The translations under genes were made by a program, and so were the position numbers. Positions 57,405 through 64,000 of a stretch of 64,000 nucleotides of DNA are shown in pieces. The notes under the pieces are model-generated. The model was given only the letters and a program-made list of their open reading frames with translations. It was not told the origin of the DNA and made no database searches. The stretch's first letter is position 1. The number at the start of each line of letters is the position of its first letter. The DNA is from Bidens hawaiensis (lineage: Eukaryota; Streptophyta; Magnoliopsida; Asterales; Asteraceae). The stretch spans positions 124,001-188,000 of the forward strand of contig JAIQDT010004230.1 in the NCBI GenBank assembly GCA_021521415.1, given 5' to 3'.

Positions 57405-59401
57405 AAAAGAAAGAATTTGATAAGTTGAGTGATGAAGTGCAAGCTATTTCAGCTTGCAACTCATCAACTTTAGTTTCAGTGGCAGCTTGGGAAGTGAGTA
57501 TTGTTGGTTCAGGATCTTCATGAGTGACTTCTATATTGTCTGAATTGTCTGTTTCATAGCCACACTCTCTTGGGGTTTTGACAAATGAGATTGAGCTTAG
57601 ACATTGTTCTGATGCAGTGTCATACTCTTTCACCACATAATCTTTCTTTTCAGAGTAATCTATTACATCAGTAATTGTGTCCCTCTTAGTCTCAATCTTA
57701 GGTTTCCAAAGGAATCCTTCAGGCTCATAACCATGTTTCATCAAAAACTTCTCATCACCAGTAAGTTCAGTTGGTTTCTTTCTAGGAAATATACCTCTGA
57801 TTCTTGTCTTCTCACTGTTTGGTGATCCTTGAGAGCTATCAGACTTGAATGACTGTGTATCCCTTTTAGGAATAATTCTCAAGGGCTGAAAATTCTTTTT
57901 GACATTTCTCTCATGCTTTACAGGAGATTTACTCATTTGAGCTTGTTCACCCACATGTTTCTTGGCTTTTACTGATGGCTTCTGGCTTTCTTCATTCAAA
58001 TCTTCCTTCTCACAAACTTTTCCCTTTCCCAGGTATTCATCATACTTTTGCTTATACACAACAAAGTCTTGTCCATACTTTGTTTCATTAGAGACATGAA
58101 AAGGCTTGAATTTGAGTCTTTCATTGGAAGAGTCTGTGTGATGACCATACTCATCACACTTCTCGCACCAAATTTTTCCCTTGTATTTTTCATGTTCTCT
58201 TTCTTTCTTGAATCTTTCACTTGGTTTAGGTGCTTTAACACCAAGTGTCTTCTGAGGTCTTAGACTATCAAAATCTATTGATAAAGGAACAAATTCCTCA
58301 ATCTTGATGTCTTGTCTTTCAGTCTTGCTCTTTACAAACACAATTTTTTGCATATTCAGTGGTTCTTCATCTTGACTCTCTCTATGTCTTGATTGCCTCT
58401 TCTCATATTCTTCCATGGTTTCCACTTCTCCAATATCAAGCACCTCATGATTAGAGAAAACAGGGTAAATTGGGATAAAGTTTTCAACATTCACATTTTC
58501 ATTCACCCTTTTCTTGTTGTTCTGCTTTATCTTTTCTAATGCTGCTTTGCTTGGAGGCCTTACAGCATTGTAATTTACCTTCTTCCTTTCACATATGTCA
58601 AAGGACACATGCTCTCTCTTCATTCTTTCATTATATTTCTTCATTCTTGGTGTGACAGGTGGATACAGTGGAAGTTTGTCAATGGATTCTGGTTTCTTGT
58701 ATTTTCTTTCTCTTTCAGCAGCTTTAATTTCCTCATCATTGATTTGATCAATCAAATCACTCAAATCATCTTGATTCAAATCAACATAATCAAATCATCT
58801 TCAAAGACTTGAACTCCAATTGACTTGTCTTCTTTCACCTCTTTCTTCACCATAAATTCTCCTTCTTCATTCACCTCAACATTCTTATACAAATCCACAA
58901 GCTCTTCTTTGTCTTGAAAAACATCTTTGAATTGTTGTAGATATGCATTTCTTTTCTCTTTATCAACTTTTGGCATAAAGTTGTTGTTAAATGGTGGTGG
59001 TACTGCTTTGTATTTGTCTTCTTCCTTTACTTGGTTAGAATTCCACAGATGTTTCCAGTGGAGACCAAGTTCTTCAAGAATTCATTCTCAACTTTCAGTT
59101 TTGTGTTCTGCACCTTTTCTTCAACAATCATTTTCTTCAACCTTTCTATCTCAATTGTAAACCTTTTCTGAGCTCTAAAACTGATTACACAATCTTCTTC
59201 CAAACTTTTCATTCTTTCTTCACTTATCAATTCACTTGCCTCATACCCATTGATAATACTTTGTTTCTTAAAACACTCACTTTCCAGCTTGCCTACCTTT
59301 GTTTTCAAATCATTGATAATTTCATTTAAATCAACAGTAGGAGCAGAGTGTACCTGAGATGATGATCCAGCTTCTTTCTCAATCAAGGCCATAAATGTCA
59401 C
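57376..59401 (-). pseudogene. copia C linker between gag and protease, coiled-coil-rich
   Basis: Three open pieces: 59401-59027 (heptad-rich, KVGKLESECFKKQ...RLKKMIVEEKVQNTKLKVENEF), 58976-58776 (Lys/Glu-rich) and 58779-57376 (467 codons, Lys/Glu/Ser-rich with a CEKCDEYGHH motif, a possible second degenerate zinc knuckle, near residue 207). Frameshifts near 59030 and 58790 separate them; an in-frame stop lies near 59405. The last piece runs into the DSG protease region by overlapping it. Such long linkers are unusual in small copia elements but occur in large ones. Confidence 0.7.
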
Positions 59402-59445
59402 ATTGCTTTCTTGATGTTATCACCAATATCTTCTTCATGATTGCT

Positions 59446-60942
59446 TCAATCAAAGTTACCCTCATGTTGTGTAGTTACAGCCACATTTCCATGATTTCTG
59501 GGTTGGTTTTGGTTGATTGGGACAGTGTTGTTTGGAATAGTTTGAAGGTTTTGGTTGTTGTTTCTTTGAAAACCTTGATTCTGAGGCACTCCTTGATTAT
59601 GATTGTTCATTTGAGGCTGGAAGTTGTTGAAGTTGGGATTATAGTTGTTGAAGTTGTTGTTATTGTTAGTTCTTTGCTGGTTCTGTTGATATTGAGGTTG
59701 CTGATTTCTTGGTTGGTTTTGAAACTGGTTCATTTGAAAGTTTCTTGGCATGTTACATTCTCTTGCAAAATGACCAGGCTGTTGACAGTTATAGCAAATG
59801 GCTTTTGACTTATCAAAACCAATTCTTTCATTAGGCCCTGATAGGAGTGACCTACCAGTCCTGTTGTATAGCCTCTTGCTTCTAAGAGCCAACATGGCTA
59901 CTTGCCACTTCAAATCCATGTCCTCCAAGTCATCAGCATCTATCTGCTCAAGATCATCTTGTACCACACTTGTGTGAATAAGATTCTTTGCAACAAAAGC
60001 ATTATATGACTCTGTAAACATTGAAAACAAACCTTGTGTTTCACTCCCTTAGCCATTTCCACTACCAGTGTAAGGAACTTGCCCACTTGCCATAGAGGCG
60101 GAATCAGTATCATCTATCAACTGGACATTGAACCTTTGCTGGTTACCATGGTGACTTGTGCTACCCCCAACAAAAGACTTTGGTGTGTCAACACCATGTT
60201 CAGCTGGTTCTTCAATTATGGGTATCTGTTGTTGGTTTTTGGTTGACAACTTGCCCATAGGTGCAATGAGAGCATTGGAAACATTGAAACAGGGCTTTTC
60301 TTCTTTGATCATCTCATTTCCTATCATCTCAATCTCAGCAGCCTGAAGGAAGCACACTACATCATCCAATTTCAAATCATTGAAGTTGTGCTTTTGAAGG
60401 ATGAATTTGCAGGCAGTGTACCATTCCTTTGGCATTGATTTGAGCAACTTGGTATTCAAATAAAAATTAGTCATTACATAGTCAGTTGTTCTTAACTCAT
60501 TCACAATTGTCACAAATCTTTCCAGAATTGATTTCAGTCTCTCTCCATCCTTATACTTAAACCTGTCTAACTGTTGTTTGAGCCTTTTATTTTTGATGTT
60601 CTTCAACTCAGTGTTTCCCTCAAACATCTCAAGAATTGCATCATACATTTCCTTTGCAGTAGGATGATGTGCAACCTTGGTTAGTATTTCCCATGACATA
60701 CCTAGCTTTATCATAGCTAAGGCCCTATCATCTACTTTCCTCATTCTCTCACGCACAGCCACCGTTGCAGCCGGATTTTCACCCTCAGTGGTGTCTTGAG
60801 GACCATTCTTAATCGAGTTCCACATATCAACATCATTATAGCAAACGGCCTTCATACAAGACCTTCCATTTTGTGAAACTTTCATGTCCATACAGTCTAG
60901 GAATTTTGTTAGTAGACACTTCTTGTTCTTCGTAACCAGACA
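59446..60942 (-). pseudogene. copia C gag
   Basis: A likely start MSGYEEQEV at 60942 leads into PRLYGHESFTKWK, then shifts frame near 60870. 60891-60049 covers the UBN2-type capsid region (DVDMWNSIKNGP, AKEMYDAILEMFEG, LKQQLDRFKYKDGE, LLKSMPKEW). A stop at 60049 precedes the nucleocapsid piece 60030-59446, with an intact CCHC knuckle CYNCQQPGHFARECN and a long Asn/Gln-rich tail (RTNNNNNFNNYNP). Gag would pack the RNA into cytoplasmic particles. Two breaks make this copy defective. Confidence 0.88.
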
Positions 60943-61246
60943 TTTTGAAAATCAAAATGAGTTAATTTGTGAAAGAAACAGAGTTTTTGAAAACAATCAG
61001 ATCTAAGAGTCGGTTGTACAGATCTGATGTATCTGGTGCGATTAGAACAAGATTTATAAATAAAAAATTAAAGCTTTAATTGAAATAAGGAAGAGAAAAC
61101 ACCAATAGATTGTAGGTAGATCTAGAAGAAAAATGAAGAATCAAAGCAGGTGACGTCACTTCTTCAATGGAACAGTGGTCTGCTTACGTCATCTTTCATC
61201 AAATCTTCAATCAGCAAAAAGAATCTTACTAAAATAGCAGCAACAA

Positions 61247-61258
61247 GCTCTGATACCA
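61247..61258 (-). other. primer-binding site of copia C
   Basis: On the minus strand TGGTATCAGAGC, initiator-Met type, lies two bases inside the 5' LTR end at 61261. Confidence 0.93.
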
Positions 61259-61260
61259 CT

Positions 61261-62474
61261 TGTCAGGTCCCTGATTTCAGGTAGATCTTACTCAAATCAA
61301 GTCATAACTCACACAAATAAATGTGTTGACAAGGGAGTTAATGACGGGTTGCTATATTTAGAAAGATTACCGTTTGTTAAAGGCGAAATTAACAACAAAC
61401 AGGGTAGTTGCTAAACAATAATCAAAGGTAACTTAACACACACAAGATTCACTCAAAAGATTTCCATTCATATAATGTTCATCATACAAATGATAATCGA
61501 TTTAGAGTTTCTTGAAGGGAAAATTTATCCGTACGATTCCTAGGACGGCTGTCACACTTAGAAATATTCTTTCTTATCCTAAAAGTGTGATTGCCTGAAT
61601 CCGTCCTTAGGAGGCGTGCCCAAAATTATTCCTTTTACAGGCCTGGCACCTCCTTTACAGCTGTCATTCCTTCTAGAAACCCTAAATGCTAATACATATT
61701 CAAATTACATATTCAAGATTATTCTAAGTTTAAAACAAGTCTTCCGGGTTGGCTTTGCAGCAATATTAACTTTTCGAGTAGACTGTGTGCTCTACCTTCC
61801 TTCAGTACTTGGTAACATAGATGTGTGCCCGGGATCAGTTTCCGGGTAGACTTTACTTGAAGAGTATTTTACCAAGTAAAATACTCACCGGGTAGACTTC
61901 AATCTTCTTGACTTTGTCAGACGTTGCCCGACAAACCCATACGAGCAACCTTGTTCTTCAATGGTCCCTTCAACTCTTTACTAGAGAATAGTTTATTAGC
62001 AAAGTGTGCCCGGCAGCACTGTTCCTTGCTTGAGTTGAACCTTGCTCGATGTTACTTAGAGATATTCCATTAAACCATCAAGCCTACTTGGACCAATGTA
62101 TTATTAAAGAGTACCTTGCCTGGTCTTCCAATCACTTGGCTTCATGAGCTTGGTTAGCCAAAAGCTTACTCGGAAGTGAACCTTACTTGGCTATGAAGAA
62201 CAGACTTGCTTGATAAAGTGATCCTTGTCCGGATTTGCATAAACTAGTGAACCTTGCCCGGTAATACACCAATTTGCAAACCCCGCCCGGATATCCACTA
62301 AAGAAGAATTCTAGAAGATAGCCTTGCCCGATAGAAAAAATATCATGCCCGACTAAGTAAAAGCTTGCTCGGAAGTCTAAGGTGTGATAGGATCCATACT
62401 TAGCAAATTCTGAGGAGGTTGAGAAGATTCCAATCTTCCATATATCTCTCTTAGGTCAAATCTTTGACTCAACA
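61261..62474 (-). repeat. 5' LTR of copia C
   Basis: 1214 bp, paired with 40521-41730. The probable TATA of the partner is changed here (CTGTAAAA at about 61633-61640). The CTTGCCCGG-like motif cluster is kept. Confidence 0.93.
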
Positions 62475-64000
62475 AGGTTTTTTCATTTTGATTAACCAAT
62501 GCATATGCGGTATTCATGGACCTTATGAACCATGTTTGTAAACCATACATGGATAAATTTATTATTGTTTTTATTGATGATATCCTGATCTATTCGAAAA
62601 TCGAATACGACCACAAGAAGCATCTACATGTTATTCTTGATACTTTGAGAAAAGAACAACTTTATGCCAAGTTCTCGAAATGCATTTTTTTGTTAAAAGA
62701 AGTTCAATTTCTTGGTCATATCATGAACGACAGAGGTATACATGTCGATCCAGCCAAAATCAAAGCCGTCAAGAATTGGAAAACTTCGACTTTTCCCACT
62801 AAAGTTCGATCATTCCTTGGTTTAGCGGGTTACTACCGTTGTTTCATTCGAAATTTGTTGAAACTTGCTTTACCCCTCACTGCATTAACTCACAAGGGTA
62901 AACCTTATGAGTGGAGGTCAAACACAAGAATAATACTTCCATACCTTAAAGGACATGTTTTGCATTTCTCCGATTTTAATTTAACCCGAAGGCAATGATG
63001 ACATCGTCATCTTTTGCGATGCTTCTAACCAATGTATCGGTTGATTTCTCATGTAATGAGGCAACCTAAGGTTCACGAGAAAAATTACACGACACACGAT
63101 ATCGATCTCGGTGCAGTCGTATTTTCCTTGAAAATGTGGAGATACTACCTTTACGGAACCAAATGTGTGATATTCACCAACCACAAGAGTCATCAACACA
63201 TCTTTGACCAAAAAGAACTCAACATGTGTCAACGACGATGGGCTAACTTACTTAGTGACTATGGTGTGAGACTCATTACATTCCGGGCCAAGTGAATGTC
63301 GTGGCCGATGCCCTTAGTCGAAAGAGACATGTTAAATCTATCTTGCTTAATAGTGTTGTTGACCAAGTTGATATCCTTTATTGTATCTTTGAAGCTTAAC
63401 ACGTCTCTGTCACCGAAGGTAACACGTATGACTAGATATCATGTGTAGCCGAACTTCAGCTTGAAACTAAATGAACTGGCTTGTTATATTTCTTAAATCG
63501 TTTATGGATTCCTTATCGTGACGATCTTCGCAGTTTCATCCTAGATGAAGCTAATAAGTCACGACACTCGGTACACCCCGGTGCGAATAAGATGTATTTC
63601 GATCATCGTTCCATTTATTGGTGGCCTAGAATGAAGAAGGACATAGGCGTTTATGTGTCTAATGTCTTGCGTGCTTTAAAGTTAAAGCTGAGCATCAAAA
63701 AACTTTTGGTTTGCTCGAGCAACCTCCGATTACCGAGTTGAAATGGGATGACATCGTTGTGGATTTCATCACTAAACTTCCCGCTGCTCGAGATCAGAAT
63801 GATAGTATTTGGGTGATCTTCGATTGGTTAATCAAAGCAGCTCATTTTATCCCATTAGAGAGAAGTATTCAGTTGAACAACTTGCTACGCTTTATGTCAA
63901 GCATATTGTTTGTCGTCATGGAGTACTGTTGACTATCATATATTAACATGATGGTCTTTTCACCTCGAATTTATGAATTTCAATTCCTAAAATATTGTAG
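62475..64000 (+). pseudogene. gypsy RT, RNase H and integrase, right of the copia insertion
   Basis: The RT resumes within the [13 protein letters not shown] block: 62516-62998 shows [17 protein letters not shown], the catalytic [33 protein letters not shown] and [12 protein letters not shown]. RNase H follows in shifting frames (HEKNYTTHDIDLGA, near 63080). The integrase zinc module HPGANKMYFDHRSIYWWPRMKKDI lies near 63580, then ELKWDDIVVDFITKLPAARDQNDSIWVIFDWL. The gene leaves the window. A stop and frameshifts (near 62920, 63000, 63290 and 63680) mark it as dead. Confidence 0.87.

Larger units (their letters stand above)
40521..62474 (-). mobile_element. large Ty1/copia element C (about 22 kb) with an extra gene
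   Basis: LTRs at 40521-41730 and 61261-62474 both start TG and end CA; target duplication AGGTT at 40516-40520 and 62475-62479. Minus-strand order: 5' LTR, primer-binding site, gag with CCHC knuckle, a long coiled-coil/basic linker, protease, integrase, RT, RNase H, about 3 kb of spacer, an extra long gene, 3' LTR. The size is inflated by a 4.07-kb Harbinger transposon within the extra gene. Gene order and an extra gene after pol resemble the SIRE/Maximus group, whose members can carry an env-like ORF. LTRs look about 96-97% alike by eye (not computed). Confidence 0.92.

Noticed and set aside
61616..61849. 77-codon frame in the copia C LTR, also at 40876-41109
   Set aside because: Present only because LTRs are duplicated; it lies antisense over the promoter and motif cluster, with no similarity to known proteins.

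Overview
This window is repeat-dominated nuclear DNA of a flowering plant. I found no intact host gene. Everything that reads as protein belongs to transposable elements: Ty3/gypsy (Tat-type and chromovirus-type), Ty1/copia, PIF/Harbinger, hAT-like and Tourist-like miniature elements, and one tRNA-derived SINE. The extra gene in the large copia element resembles proteins I recall as common in Asteraceae genomes, so a composite-family plant is my best guess. That is an inference from memory, not a search result.

Layout. 1-4022 is AT-rich intergenic DNA with one SINE (949-1276, minus, 16-bp target duplication). 4023-14157 is an old solo LTR (plus strand, flanks TATAT) split by a complete 9.2-kb Tat-type gypsy element (4172-13403, minus strand, 831-bp LTRs, GTGTT duplication). 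14500-21660 is a decayed plus-strand chromovirus-type gypsy copy. Its RNase H is split by a 2.85-kb solo LTR (17185-20036, ATAAG duplication), which itself holds a Tourist-like MITE. From 21672 its 3' LTR begins and is interrupted by a rearranged copia element (23323-about 30160). That element has a plus-strand LTR and primer-binding site joined to an inverted 3' LTR and pol on the minus strand, with a hAT-like MITE inside. 30370-36360 holds two related chromovirus LTRs; the second is broken by a Tourist-like MITE, itself broken by an Athila-like solo LTR (34056-35744, TGGAA duplication). 36440-40520 is gag, protease and RT debris of another gypsy copy with a further LTR (37969-40001) inside.

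The most notable object is the copia element at 40521-62474 (minus strand, about 22 kb, LTRs of 1210 and 1214 bp, AGGTT duplication), inserted into that gypsy RT; the RT and integrase resume at 62475 and run off the window. After gag-pol it carries an additional gene of about 1,550 codons (50663-41903). This gene appears to have its own TATA box, pyrimidine-rich leader and an intron in the 5' UTR. The same degenerate motif (CTTGCCCGG-like on the plus strand) is clustered upstream of this internal TATA and upstream of the LTR TATA. This suggests the element drives gag-pol and the extra gene from two promoters with a shared control sequence. The extra gene is broken by a structurally complete PIF/Harbinger transposon (42566-46634, TGA duplication) whose transposase and Myb-like genes look intact.

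Order of events by nesting: the gypsy copies are oldest; the solo LTRs and MITEs within them came next; the Tat element, the large copia element and the Harbinger element are the youngest layers. Apart from the Harbinger genes, all coding regions carry stops, frameshifts or active-site changes.
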